Position numbers and translations under genes: made by a program. DNA of 64,000 bases from Pseudonocardia endophytica (GTDB taxonomy: Bacteria; Actinomycetota; Actinomycetes; Mycobacteriales; Pseudonocardiaceae): contig NZ_SMFZ01000002.1 of the NCBI RefSeq assembly GCF_004339565.1, positions 2,480,001 through 2,544,000 of the forward strand, given 5' to 3'. Numbering within the stretch: position 1 is the first letter of the stretch; each line of letters starts with the position of its first letter. Below, piece after piece: positions 24,349 through 33,288 of this stretch. The notes beneath the pieces were generated by a model. It did not search any database. It was not told where the DNA came from and saw nothing but the letters and a program-made list of their open reading frames with translations.

Positions 24349-25143
24349 ATGGACTTCACCGGTCAGGTCGCGCTGGTCACCGGCGGCGGCAGCGGAATCG
24401 GGCGGGCGGCCTGCGTGGCGTTCGCCCACCACGGGGCCGCCGTGGCCGTCGTCGACCGGGAGGTGTCGGCGGCCGAGGAGACCGCCGAGCTCGTCCGGAA
24501 AGCGGACGCGACGGCGCTCGCACTGCGCGCCGACGTCACCAGCTCGGCCGACGTGCAGGGCTACGTGCGCAGGACGGTCGACGAGTTCGGCCGGATCGAC
24601 TGTTTCGTCAACAACGCCGGGATCGGCGGCACCGTGGCGCCGGTCGCCGAGTACGACGAGGCCGACTTCGCGGCCGTGCTCGCCGTCAACGTCACCGGCG
24701 CGTTCCTCGGGCTGCGCCACGTCCTGCCCCGGATGATCGCCCGGGGCGGCGGCGCGGTGGTGAACACCGCGTCGGTGGCCGGCCTGGTCGCCACCCCCGG
24801 GGCGTCCGCGTACGTCGCGTCGAAACACGCCGTCATCGGGCTGACCAAGACCGCGGCGGGCGAGGTTGCGCGACAGGGTATCCGGGTCAACGCCGTCTGC
24901 CCCGGCCCGGTCGACACCGGCGCCATGCGCCGCCTCGAGGAGCAGATCGCGCCGGACGACCCCGACGGGCTGACGGCACGCAACCGGGCCGCGCAGCCCA
25001 CCGGCCGCTACAGCACGCCGGAGGAGGTCGCCAACGTGATCCTGTTCCTCTGCTCGGACCTGGCCTCCAACACCACGGGCGCCCAGTACGTCGTCGACGG
25101 CGGCCGCAGCGCGACCGGCTCTGCCACCCCGACCAGGAACTGA
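24349..25143 (+). CDS. SDR family oxidoreductase (canonical)
   Basis: 264 aa. TGGGSGIG, a VVDRE turn with Asp (NAD preference), NNAGIGG, and the triad Ser in NTASVAG with Tyr and Lys in YVASKHAV are all present. The C-terminal VDGGRSATG closes the classical fold. It probably oxidises a hydroxyl or hydroxyacyl intermediate of the operon. The ATG follows GAAGGAGCACCC; it is 10 bases after the atypical SDR, so the two may act together. Confidence 0.9.
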   Translation: MDFTGQVALVTGGGSGIGRAACVAFAHHGAAVAVVDREVSAAEETAELVRKADATALALRADVTSSADVQGYVRRTVDEFGRIDCFVNNAGIGGTVAPVAEYDEADFAAVLAVNVTGAFLGLRHVLPRMIARGGGAVVNTASVAGLVATPGASAYVASKHAVIGLTKTAAGEVARQGIRVNAVCPGPVDTGAMRRLEEQIAPDDPDGLTARNRAAQPTGRYSTPEEVANVILFLCSDLASNTTGAQYVVDGGRSATGSATPTRN

Positions 25144-25275
25144 CCGAACCCAGGTCACAGTCACGGCCGTCGTCGCCGACCAGACTTCTGCCTACCGGAC
25201 GCGACGGGACCGCAGAGGCGGACCCGACCCCGGATCGGAGACGCACCGGGCCGCCGGCCCGGGGTTGGAGGCATT

Positions 25276-26076
25276 GTGCAGACCCTCGACCTGGTCGACG
25301 CCGGCAGCGGCGTCGAGTTCGGACGACACGGTGTCCACCTCGACACCCACCGCGGCGGTGCCGGCGAGCGGGTGGCCCTGGTGCTGCCCGGCGCCGAGCG
25401 CGCCGTCGAGGACACGGCGTTCCTGGACGCGCTGGCCGAGGAGTTCACCGTCGTCGCCCCGACACACCCCGGGTTCGGGCGGTCGCCGCGACCGGACTGG
25501 TGCACCTCGGTCGACGACCTCGCCTACCTGTACCTGGAGTGGCTCGACCGGTCCGCGCTGACCGACGTCACGGTCGTGGGGCTGCAGTTCGGCGGGTGGG
25601 TCGCGCTGGAGATGGCGGTGCGCAGCTGCGCACGCATCGGCCGGCTCGTGCTGGTCGACCCGCTGGGTATCAAGCTCGGCGGCCCGCGCGACCGCGACGT
25701 CGTCGACCTGTTCGCGACGCCGCACACCGAGCTGGACCGGCTCCTCTACGCCGACCAGCGCCACGCCCTCGGTGACCTCGGCGCGGCGCCCGTCGAGGCG
25801 GTGCTCGAGCTGGCACGCAACGAGGAGGCGCTCGTGACCTACGGGTGGGAGCCATTCCTGCACAACCCGCGCCTGCCCGACTGGACGTGGCGGATCAGCA
25901 GGCCGACCACGGTCGTCTGGGGCGGCCGGGACGGCATCGTCACACCGGCGCACGGGCGCGGCCTGGCCGAGCTGATCCCCGGCGCCCGCTTCGAGCTCGT
26001 CGAGGACGCCGGTCACCGCCCGCAGGTCGAGCGACCCGAGGACGTCGCGCGGCTCGTCGCCAAGTCCGCCGTCTGA
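25276..26076 (+). CDS. Alpha/beta hydrolase-fold protein with Gln at the nucleophile position
   Basis: 266 aa. The fold is clear: LVLPGAERAVEDTAFLDALAEEF, VVAPTHPGFGRSPRPD, and the C-terminal VVWGGRDGIVTP and EDAGHRPQVERPEDV supply the acid and His positions. The elbow, however, reads VVGLQFGGW, placing Gln (codon CAG) where Ser, Cys or Asp should be. A classical hydrolase mechanism is excluded unless another residue serves. It may be a cofactor-free dioxygenase-like or binding protein. It directly precedes and is probably co-expressed with the LLM gene at 26097. GTG start. Confidence 0.85.
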   Translation: MQTLDLVDAGSGVEFGRHGVHLDTHRGGAGERVALVLPGAERAVEDTAFLDALAEEFTVVAPTHPGFGRSPRPDWCTSVDDLAYLYLEWLDRSALTDVTVVGLQFGGWVALEMAVRSCARIGRLVLVDPLGIKLGGPRDRDVVDLFATPHTELDRLLYADQRHALGDLGAAPVEAVLELARNEEALVTYGWEPFLHNPRLPDWTWRISRPTTVVWGGRDGIVTPAHGRGLAELIPGARFELVEDAGHRPQVERPEDVARLVAKSAV

Positions 26077-26096
26077 TCAGCGAAGGAGGGACCACC

Positions 26097-27287
26097 GTGC
26101 AGTACTGGCACTTCAGCGAGACGGCCTACCCGGATCTCCCCGACCCCGCCGACTACTCCTCGATCCGCGTCACCCTGCCCAACGGCGTCATCGACCCCGA
26201 GCGCGCCGCCCGGCTGTGGGACCGCTACATCCGCGAGTGGCAGGTCGCCGACGAGTGCGGCCTGAACGTCATGGTCAACGAGCACCACTCGACCGCGACC
26301 TGCATGAACTCGGTCGCGCCCGTCGTCGCCGGTGTCCTGGCCCGGGTCACGTCGAGGGCCCGCATCCTGCTGCTGGGCAACCCGGTCGCGAACCGCAGGG
26401 ACCCGGTCCGCATTGCCGAGGAGATGGCGCTCGTCGACGTCCTCAGCCACGGCCGCCTGGAGGTCGGCTTCGTGCGCGGCGTGCCCTACGAGATCGCCGC
26501 GACGAACACGAAGCCCGTCCGGATGACCGAGCGCATGTGGGAGGCCATCGAGCTGATCACGCGGGCGTGGTCCACCCACGACGGCCCGTTCAGCTGGGAG
26601 GGCGAGTTCTTCCATCACCGCCAGGTCAACATCTGGCCGCGGCCCTACCAGCAGCCCACGCCTCCGGTGTGGGTCACGGCGGTCAGCCCCGGCAGCGCGG
26701 CCCGGATCGCGGACAACGACTTCACCATCGGGACGTTCCTGACCGGGCTCGACGGCACCCGCCGCGTGTTCTCCGAGTACCGGGACCGCCTCGCCGCGAC
26801 CGGCAGGCCGACCGCGCCGGACGACCGGTTCGCCTACGCCGCTCTCGTCTACACCGGACGGACGGACTCCGAGGGGCTCGACGGTGCCCGCAAGCTCCTC
26901 TGGTACATCCACTCCAACAAGGTCGCCACCGAGTTCCTCTACCCGCCCGGCTACATCCCCTATCAGGCCAGGGCGGCCGGCCTGCGGGCACGCAGCGCGA
27001 TCGGCGACCCGGCGCTCCTGCCCGGCAAGGGCGTACCCGGCCCGAAGGACCTCGCCTCGATGTCGCTCGAGGAGCTCATCGACCAGGGGATCGTCTTCGC
27101 GGGCAGCCCGGGCACCGTGGCCGGGCAGCTCGAGCGCTTCCACGACCACGTCGGCGGCTTCGGGAACCTGCTGCTCATGGGGCAGGCCGGGCACATGACC
27201 CACGACGAGACCGTCCGCGGCCTGCGGACGTTCGCCGAGGACGTCGTTCCCCGGCTCGACCGCGTGACCGGCGCGGTCACGGTCTGA
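26097..27287 (+). CDS. LLM class flavin-dependent monooxygenase of the catabolic operon
   Basis: 396 aa, bacterial-luciferase-like branch distinct from the NtaA group: NVMVNEHHSTATCMN, ARILLLGNPVANRRDPVRIAEEMALVDVLSHGRLEVGFVRG, PPVWVTAVSPGSAARIAD and a long C-terminal insert with WYIHSNKVATEF. This arrangement is seen in limonene-type and related hydrocarbon or ketone monooxygenases (family knowledge; substrate not determined). The GTG at 26097 follows GAAGGAGGG. The MFS carrier starts 22 bases downstream. Confidence 0.87.
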   Translation: MQYWHFSETAYPDLPDPADYSSIRVTLPNGVIDPERAARLWDRYIREWQVADECGLNVMVNEHHSTATCMNSVAPVVAGVLARVTSRARILLLGNPVANRRDPVRIAEEMALVDVLSHGRLEVGFVRGVPYEIAATNTKPVRMTERMWEAIELITRAWSTHDGPFSWEGEFFHHRQVNIWPRPYQQPTPPVWVTAVSPGSAARIADNDFTIGTFLTGLDGTRRVFSEYRDRLAATGRPTAPDDRFAYAALVYTGRTDSEGLDGARKLLWYIHSNKVATEFLYPPGYIPYQARAAGLRARSAIGDPALLPGKGVPGPKDLASMSLEELIDQGIVFAGSPGTVAGQLERFHDHVGGFGNLLLMGQAGHMTHDETVRGLRTFAEDVVPRLDRVTGAVTV

Positions 27288-27309
27288 CACCGACCATCGG
27301 AGGACGACG

Positions 27310-28629
27310 ATGTCCCAGCCATCCCCGCCGGACGCGGTGAGCCAGGTGCCCGCCGCGCCGACGTCGACCGGGTTCTCGCGCCGGTCGGTCGTCGCCGCAG
27401 GCACCGGCAACGCCCTCGAGTTCTACGACTTCGCGATCTTCGCCTCGCTCACCCCGGTCATCTCCCAGCTGTTCTTCCCGTCCGGTGACCCGCTGGCGGC
27501 GATCCTGTCCACCTTGGCGCTGTTCGCGGTCGGGTTCGTCATGCGCCCGGTGGGCGCCGTCGTGTTCGGCCGTCTCGCGGACCGGCACGGTCGCCGGATC
27601 CCGCTCGCCGTCTCCATCCTGATCATGGGCGTCACCACCGTGCTGATCGGTGTCATGCCGACCTACGACCGGGCCGGGATCCTCGCGCCGTTGCTGCTCT
27701 GCGTCGCACGGCTGCTGCAGGGCCTGTCGATCGGCGGCGAGTTCGGCACGTCGGCGAGCTTCCTGGTCGAGCACGCGCCGCGGCACCGCCGCGGCCTCTA
27801 CGGGTCCTTCGCGTTCTTCTCCTCGACCGCGGGCAGCGTGCTCGGCGCCCTGGTCGTCCTGGTCCTCACCGTCGGGATGCCCCCGGCCGTGCTGAACGAC
27901 TGGGGCTGGCGGGTCCCGTTCCTGCTCGGGTTCCCGCTGCTGGCGGTCGGGCTGTACCTGCGGTACCGCATCGCCGAGTCCCCGGAGTTCGAGGCGGTCC
28001 GGGCCGGGAACGCGCGGGCGACGAGCCCGGTGAGCACGCTGTTCCGGGAGCACCGGCGGGCGTTCCTGACACTGCTCGGCGTCTGCATCGGGTTCAGCGT
28101 CGCCTCCTCCACCGTGCAGGCGTTCGTGCTCACCTACATCCGGACCGTCGTCGGTCTGCCCGCGGTTCCGGCGCTGACGACGGTGGTGCTCGCGACGAGC
28201 GTCGGGGTCGCGCTGGTGCTCCTGTTCGGACAGCTCTCGGACCGGTACGGGCGCCGGGCGGTCCTCGTGTTCGCCGCCGTGCTGACGGTGCTCCTGCCGT
28301 ACCCGAGCCTGCTGGTCATGGGGCTGGGTGGTTTCGGCCCGGCCCTGGTCGGGCAGCTGATCCTCTGGGTGCCGGTGGCCGCGTTCGGCGGCGCGATCCC
28401 GTCGCTGTTCGCCGAGCTCTTCCCGGCCAGGGTGCGGGCGTCGGGCTTCGGCATCGGGTACGGCTTCGGGTCGGCGATCTTCGCGGGCACCGCGCCGTTC
28501 GTCGCCACCCTGCTGATCGAGCTGACCGGAGACACGGTCTCGCCCGCCTGGTACATGACCGCGGCCGGCGCGGTGACGCTGGCCGTCGTGCTCGCCTCGG
28601 CGTCGGTCCGCCGGAGCTCGGTCTCGTGA
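27310..28629 (+). CDS. MFS transporter, metabolite:H+ symporter (MHS) type
   Basis: 439 aa, 12 predicted membrane helices. TGNALEFYDFAIFASL in helix 1, GFVMRPVGAVVFGRLADRHGRR (the MFS A-motif) and LLQGLSIGGEFGTSASFLVEHAP are hallmarks of the ProP/KgtP/ShiA MHS family, which imports organic acids and aromatic or quaternary compounds with protons. Being in the middle of the operon, it probably imports the pathway substrate. ATG with GGAGG upstream; its stop overlaps the next SDR start. Confidence 0.9.
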   Translation: MSQPSPPDAVSQVPAAPTSTGFSRRSVVAAGTGNALEFYDFAIFASLTPVISQLFFPSGDPLAAILSTLALFAVGFVMRPVGAVVFGRLADRHGRRIPLAVSILIMGVTTVLIGVMPTYDRAGILAPLLLCVARLLQGLSIGGEFGTSASFLVEHAPRHRRGLYGSFAFFSSTAGSVLGALVVLVLTVGMPPAVLNDWGWRVPFLLGFPLLAVGLYLRYRIAESPEFEAVRAGNARATSPVSTLFREHRRAFLTLLGVCIGFSVASSTVQAFVLTYIRTVVGLPAVPALTTVVLATSVGVALVLLFGQLSDRYGRRAVLVFAAVLTVLLPYPSLLVMGLGGFGPALVGQLILWVPVAAFGGAIPSLFAELFPARVRASGFGIGYGFGSAIFAGTAPFVATLLIELTGDTVSPAWYMTAAGAVTLAVVLASASVRRSSVS

Positions 28630-29435
28630 GCCGGGGCCGGCTGACCGGCAGGTCCGCGGTGGTCACCGGAGCGGGGTCGGGAATCGGCGCGACCACGGCG
28701 GAGGTCTTCGCCCGCGAGGGGGCCCGGGTCGTCGTGGCGGACCTCGACCGGGCCGCCGCGGCGGCGACGGCCGAGCGGATCCGCGACGAGGGCGGGACCG
28801 CGGAGCCCCACGCCGCCGACGTCTCCGACGAGGGCGAGGTCGAGGCGCTGATCGCGTTCGCCGTCGAGACGTTCGGGGGGCTCGACATCCTGCAGAACTA
28901 CGCCTCGAACCGGGGCGTCGTGCCCGAGGACGTGCCGGTCGCCCAGGCCGACGCCGCGGCGTGGGTCCGGCAGCTGAACGTGGATCTGATGGGCTGCGTC
29001 CTCACCGCGAAGCACGCGCTGCCGCACATGCTGCGACGGGGCGGTGGGAGCATCACCAACGCGTCCTCCCTGGTCGGGTGGCTCGCGCTGGACGCACGAC
29101 CCGCCTACGCGACGGCGAAGGCAGGGGTGATCGGCCTGTCGAAGTCGATCGCCGTCGAGTACGGCAGGCAGGGGATCCGGTGCAACGTCGTGGCCCCGGG
29201 CCCGATCGTCTCGCCCGGCACGGAGGGCATGTACACCGCGGAGCAGACCCGGGTGCTCGCCGAGCACATGGCGGCCCCGCGCCTCGGCCGCCCGGACGAC
29301 GTCGCGCTGGCGGCGCTGTTCCTCGCCTCCCCGGAGGCGTCGTTCGTGAACGGCCACGTGCTCGTCGTCGACGGCGGGATGTCGGCCTACGCGCCGATGG
29401 TGCCGTCGTTCCGGCGGCTGGCCGGGGAGGGGTGA
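28626..29435 (+). CDS. SDR family oxidoreductase
   Basis: 269 aa. TGAGSGIG, VADLDR turn (NAD-type), Ser in NASSLVG with Tyr and Lys in YATAKAGV form the active site. NNAG is replaced by QNYASNRG, which is unusual. GTG start inside the MFS stop (GTGAG). It probably oxidises an alcohol intermediate. Distinct from the pair at 23550 and 24349. Confidence 0.88.
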   Translation: MSRGRLTGRSAVVTGAGSGIGATTAEVFAREGARVVVADLDRAAAAATAERIRDEGGTAEPHAADVSDEGEVEALIAFAVETFGGLDILQNYASNRGVVPEDVPVAQADAAAWVRQLNVDLMGCVLTAKHALPHMLRRGGGSITNASSLVGWLALDARPAYATAKAGVIGLSKSIAVEYGRQGIRCNVVAPGPIVSPGTEGMYTAEQTRVLAEHMAAPRLGRPDDVALAALFLASPEASFVNGHVLVVDGGMSAYAPMVPSFRRLAGEG

Positions 29436-29439
29436 GCAC

Positions 29440-30408
29440 GTGCGGGTGACGGTGACGGGCGGTCTCGGGGTGAACGGGGCCTGGGTGGTCCGGGCTCTCC
29501 TGGCCCGCGGGCACGAGGTCGTCGTGTTCGAGAACCGCGAGGACCTGACGCTGGTGCGGGACGTGGCGGACCGCATCGAGCTGGTCGTCGGCGACGTCCG
29601 CGATCCCGGGCAGCTCGGCGCCGCGCTGGACCGGGCCGACGTCGTCGTCCATCTGGCGGCGTTCGTGGCCGCGGAGCAGGACCCGCACACGGCGATCGCG
29701 GTGAACGTCGGGGGCACCGCACAGGTCTGCGCGGCGGCGGCCGCCGCGGGCGTGCGCAGGCTGGTCCACACCAGCTCCAAGGCCGTGTACGGCCCGACGA
29801 CGGGCACGCGCGGCTTCCCGGCCTACGACCCGATCACCGAGGACGGTGAGCGCCGACCGCGCGGGATGTACGACATCACGAAGACCGCCGCCGAGGACGT
29901 CGTGGGCTGGTACGGCCGCACGACCGACCTCGAGTGCGTCAGCCTCCGGTTCTCCACGATCTACGGGCCGGGCAAGCTCCACCGGCACGGCGGACACGTC
30001 GGCATCGGGCTGGTCTCGGTCTACAGCTCGATGGTCGAGCTGCCCGCCGCGGGCGAGCCGTTCGCGCTGGAGCACGGTGGCGAGGAGCGCGACGACCTCG
30101 TCTACGTCGTCGACGCCGCAGAGGCGATCGCGACGGTCGTCGAGGCCCCGGAGTCATTGCCGCACAACGTCTACAACGTGTCCAGCGGCCGGGCGCTTCC
30201 GGTGGCCGGGTTCGCCGACGTCATCCGGACGGTGCTCCCGGACGCGGTGCTCGACATCGGTGGTGGGCTCAACCCGATGGACGCGAAGGAGAGCGCCTAC
30301 ATGGTCCTCGACAACACCCGGATCCGACGCGATCTGGGCTGGTCCCCGCGCTTCGACCCGGAGCGCGCCGTCCGCCACCACGTCGACCACGTACGGGCGA
30401 GCCGGTGA
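29440..30408 (+). CDS. NAD-dependent epimerase/dehydratase (extended SDR)
   Basis: 322 aa. N-terminal VTGGLGVNGAWVVRALL is a variant of the GxxGxxG site; DVRDPGQL, VVHLAAFVAAEQDP, TSSKAVYG and the active-site MYDITK (Tyr and Lys) follow, then RFSTIYGPGK and the C-terminal DLGWSPRFDPERAV typical of sugar epimerases. In this catabolic setting it may act as a beta-hydroxy dehydrogenase or aldehyde reductase rather than on a nucleotide sugar. It ends in a GTGA overlap with the quinone reductase. Confidence 0.86.
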   Translation: MRVTVTGGLGVNGAWVVRALLARGHEVVVFENREDLTLVRDVADRIELVVGDVRDPGQLGAALDRADVVVHLAAFVAAEQDPHTAIAVNVGGTAQVCAAAAAAGVRRLVHTSSKAVYGPTTGTRGFPAYDPITEDGERRPRGMYDITKTAAEDVVGWYGRTTDLECVSLRFSTIYGPGKLHRHGGHVGIGLVSVYSSMVELPAAGEPFALEHGGEERDDLVYVVDAAEAIATVVEAPESLPHNVYNVSSGRALPVAGFADVIRTVLPDAVLDIGGGLNPMDAKESAYMVLDNTRIRRDLGWSPRFDPERAVRHHVDHVRASR

Positions 30409-31373
30409 GGGCCGCCGTCTTCCGGCGTCCCGGACCGGCCGCCGAGGTGCTCGAGGTCGTCGACGTGCCGGCCCCGGAACCGGGCGCCGGACAGGTGCGG
30501 GTGCGCATGGTCACGTCCGGGGTCAACCCGACGGACTGGAAGGGCCGCGCCGGGCTGACGAGCCGCCGCCCGGACGGGTTCCAGGTCCCGCACCACGACG
30601 GGGCCGGGGTGGTCGACGCGCTCGGCCCTACGGTGGCCGGGCTCGCCGTCGGGCAGCGGGTGTGGGTGTACCTGGCGGCCTACCGCAACCGGTACGGGAC
30701 CGCGGCGGAGTACGCCGTCGTTCCCGCGGCGCGGGTGGTTCCGTTGCCGGACAGTGCTTCCGACGACCTCGGTGCCTGCCTCGGCGTGCCCGCGCTGACC
30801 GCAGCCCACTGCCTCGGCGGGGTGCCCGGGGCGCTGGAGGGGCGGACCGTCCTCGTCGCCGGGGGAGCCGGGGCGGTGGGGCACTACGCGATCCAGCTGG
30901 CCGCGCGGGCCGGCGCGCGGGTGGCGGCCACGGTGAGCTCCGCGGAGAAGCAGGCTCTCGCCGAGAAGGCGGGCGCCGCCCATGTGGTGCGCTACACCGA
31001 CGGGGACGCGGCGGACCGGATCCTCGAGCTCGCGGGGCCGGTGGACCGGGTGGTCGAGGTCGCCCCGATGGCGAACCTCGACCTCGACCTCCGCGTGCTC
31101 GCCCCCGGCGGCACGATCGCGACCTACGCGGCGGACGAGACGCTCACGCTGCCCGGCGGGCCGCTGATGAGCGCGAACGCGACCCTGGTGTTCGCGCTGC
31201 TCTACACGCTGACCCCGGAGCAGACCGACGCCGCGGTCCGGTGGACCTCGCAGGCTCTCGCGGCGGGCGCGCTCACCGCCCTCCCCGTCACGACCTACCC
31301 GCTGGAGCGGGTGGCGCAGGCACAGGACGCCGTGGAACGAGGAACGGTCGGAAAGGTCGTGGTGCGGCTATGA
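30405..31373 (+). CDS. NADPH:quinone reductase-like MDR oxidoreductase
   Basis: 322 aa, zinc-free MDR protein. GVNPTDWKGRAG in the catalytic domain, HDGAGVVDALGPTVAGLAVGQRVWVY, Rossmann motif VAGGAGAVGHYAIQLAARAGARVAATVSS, and C-terminal GTVGKVVVRL are diagnostic of the quinone-oxidoreductase/enoyl-reductase branch. It probably reduces an enone or quinone intermediate. The GTG overlaps the previous stop and its own stop overlaps the next ATG. Confidence 0.9.
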   Translation: MRAAVFRRPGPAAEVLEVVDVPAPEPGAGQVRVRMVTSGVNPTDWKGRAGLTSRRPDGFQVPHHDGAGVVDALGPTVAGLAVGQRVWVYLAAYRNRYGTAAEYAVVPAARVVPLPDSASDDLGACLGVPALTAAHCLGGVPGALEGRTVLVAGGAGAVGHYAIQLAARAGARVAATVSSAEKQALAEKAGAAHVVRYTDGDAADRILELAGPVDRVVEVAPMANLDLDLRVLAPGGTIATYAADETLTLPGGPLMSANATLVFALLYTLTPEQTDAAVRWTSQALAAGALTALPVTTYPLERVAQAQDAVERGTVGKVVVRL

Positions 31374-32176
31374 GGATCGGATCCGTCGAGGTCCTGCCCG
31401 TGCTGGACGGTGTCGCCCGGCTCCCGCTGGAGATGGCCGTGCGGAACACGAGGGGCTCGGCCTGGGACTGCCCGCACCAGTCGCTCGACGACGACGGGCG
31501 GCTCCTGATGGGCATCGGCGCCTTCCTCGTCCGCGCGCGGGACCGCACCGTCCTGGTCGACCTCGGCGCCGGGAACGGCTTCATCCACGAGGCGTTCACC
31601 ACCGGTGACCTGCCCGCCAACCTGATCGGCGCGGGCGTCGAGCCGGACGACGTCACCGACGTCGTGCTCACCCACATGCACGTGGACCACGTCGGTTGGG
31701 CCACCACGCAGGGCCGGCTGACCTTCCCGCGGGCGACGTACCGGGTTCATGCGGCGGACTGGGACTACTTCATGGAGGGAGCCGGTGCGGAGGAGTCGAT
31801 GTCCGAGTTCCTCGCACCGGTGGAGACCCGGCTCGAGACGTTCGACGAGGAGGTCGAGCTGCTCCCGGGGCTGCGCGCCCGGCCGGCACCCGGCCACACC
31901 CCCGGATCGACCGTCTTCGTCGTGAACGACGCGGGGGAGAGGGCGCTGCTCCTCGGCGACGTCGTGCACACGGTCAACGAGCTCACCGACCCCGAATGGG
32001 AAGGGATGTTCGACGTGGACCGCGAGGCCGCCAACGCCGTCCGCGCCGCAATCGCCGACGACCTCACCGACAGCGGCGACCTGTTCGCGCCCGCGCACCT
32101 GCCCGGCCTCGCGTTCGGCCGGCTCGTCACCGCCGACGGACTGAGAACGTTCCGCGCGGCGACGGAATCGGCCTGA
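31370..32176 (+). CDS. MBL-fold metallo-hydrolase
   Basis: 268 aa. Complete dinuclear metal set: THMHVDHVGW (HxHxDH), His in APGHTPGST, Asp in LLGDVVHT and His in FAPAHLPG. The segment around RNTRGSAWDCPHQSLDDDGR is like the lactonase/quorum-quenching and alkylsulfatase-neighbour families. A lactone or thioester hydrolysis role at the end of the operon is inferred. It is the last gene of the coupled plus-strand run; about 160 bases follow before the next promoter. Confidence 0.88.
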   Translation: MRIGSVEVLPVLDGVARLPLEMAVRNTRGSAWDCPHQSLDDDGRLLMGIGAFLVRARDRTVLVDLGAGNGFIHEAFTTGDLPANLIGAGVEPDDVTDVVLTHMHVDHVGWATTQGRLTFPRATYRVHAADWDYFMEGAGAEESMSEFLAPVETRLETFDEEVELLPGLRARPAPGHTPGSTVFVVNDAGERALLLGDVVHTVNELTDPEWEGMFDVDREAANAVRAAIADDLTDSGDLFAPAHLPGLAFGRLVTADGLRTFRAATESA

Positions 32177-32292
32177 GCCGGCAGCACCCGACGTCACGGA
32201 TCGCGGGCACCCCGCGCCTGCAGCGAGCGGGCGGACGGCTCGAGGACGACCGCCGGCCGGTGCTCGAAGGTCACCCGCCCGTGGCTGATCTC

Positions 32293-32326
32293 TATCGTTT
32301 ATCGGTGTATCGTTCATCGATATACG
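32293..32326. promoter_or_regulatory. AT-rich TATCG array, candidate HTH operator
   Basis: TATCG occurs at 32293, 32300 and 32308 in direct orientation and inverted (CGATA) at 32318-32322, within the only strongly AT-rich stretch nearby and 15-45 bases before the DUF2975-like gene. Spacing is 7-8 bp. It probably contains both the promoter and the autoregulatory site of the HTH protein encoded two genes down. Confidence 0.6.
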
Positions 32327-32339
32327 TAAGGGGGACGTC

Positions 32340-32948
32340 ATGACGGTGCATTCGTGGGTGGTGGGCGCGACCCGGCTGGTCGCCAAGTTCTACTTCTGGT
32401 TCCTCGCGATCTTCCTGGGGATCTTCGGGTTGCTCGTGATCGAGAAGATCGGTGTCGCCCTGTTCGGCGATCCGTCGTCGTACGTGTTCACGCTGGGCTG
32501 GGACCACCCGCCGCTGGCGGGCTCCGCCCGGATGATCGAGGACTCGCCGCTGGTGGTCGGCCACGACTCGCCACGACTCGGGTCGGTGCTGGCGGAGCTG
32601 CAGCAGATCCTTCCTGCCGTGTATCCGGCGGTGATCATCGGCCTGGCGCTGCGGGCGCTGGACAGGGCTCGCGACGAGGGCACGTTCAGCGATGGTCTGC
32701 CGCGTCGGCTGGCGTGGCTGGGCTGGGCGCTGATCGCCCAGCCGGCGTGGGCCCTCTTCGTCGCCCTGTGCATCGCCTACCTGCGCGTCCAGGTGCTCGC
32801 CGGTTCCACCTTCGGGGACGAGGTGAACTCGGCGTTCACCGGCTCCCTGGCGTGGCCGGCAGTGGGCGCCGGAGTCGGTGTCCTGGTGCTGCGCTCGATC
32901 ATCATCGAGGGCATCGGGTTGCGCCGCGACCTCGACGGCACGGTGTAG
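32340..32948 (+). CDS. DUF2975-like integral membrane protein
   Basis: 202 aa with four hydrophobic helices: KFYFWFLAIFLGIFGLLVI, an extracytoplasmic region, ILPAVYPAVIIGLALRALDRARDEGTF, LAWLGWALIAQPAWALFVALCIAY and GAGVGVLVLRSIIIEGIGLRRDLDGTV. The GTFSDGLPRRL pattern and pairing with a short Cro-like regulator match DUF2975 proteins, whose role is unknown and possibly that of a membrane sensor for the HTH partner. ATG start. Confidence 0.8.
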   Translation: MTVHSWVVGATRLVAKFYFWFLAIFLGIFGLLVIEKIGVALFGDPSSYVFTLGWDHPPLAGSARMIEDSPLVVGHDSPRLGSVLAELQQILPAVYPAVIIGLALRALDRARDEGTFSDGLPRRLAWLGWALIAQPAWALFVALCIAYLRVQVLAGSTFGDEVNSAFTGSLAWPAVGAGVGVLVLRSIIIEGIGLRRDLDGTV

Positions 32949-32950
32949 CG

Positions 32951-33184
32951 GTGCCTCCGGAGTCGCCGTCGGCGATCGCGATCCACCTCGACGCGCTCCT
33001 CACCGACCGCGGGATGACGTTGACCGAGCTCGCCCGTCGGGTCGGGGTCACGCACGCCAACCTGTCGGTGCTCAAGAACGGCCACGCCAGGGCGATCCGG
33101 TTCTCGACACTGTCCGCGATATGCGACGTCCTCGAGTGCCAGCCCGGGGACCTCATGACCCACCAGGTCGCTTCGCCGAGGTAG
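32951..33184 (+). CDS. Cro/C1-type HTH regulator
   Basis: 77 aa, only an HTH domain: LTELARRVGVTHANLSVLKNGHARAIRFSTLSAICDVLECQPGDLM. This is the YozG-like type that usually accompanies DUF2975 genes. GTG start two bases after the membrane gene stop, so translation is coupled. It is likely autoregulatory on the TATCG array, with activity possibly set by the membrane partner. Confidence 0.85.
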   Translation: MPPESPSAIAIHLDALLTDRGMTLTELARRVGVTHANLSVLKNGHARAIRFSTLSAICDVLECQPGDLMTHQVASPR

Positions 33185-33288
33185 AGGGGCTCGATGACTC
33201 GTGGGGGTGCCGCCGCAGCGGGACCAGGGTGACGCCACCGGGCGCCGACGCCCGGGATTGCGCGATCGCCCACCGGGTAGCCCGAGGC

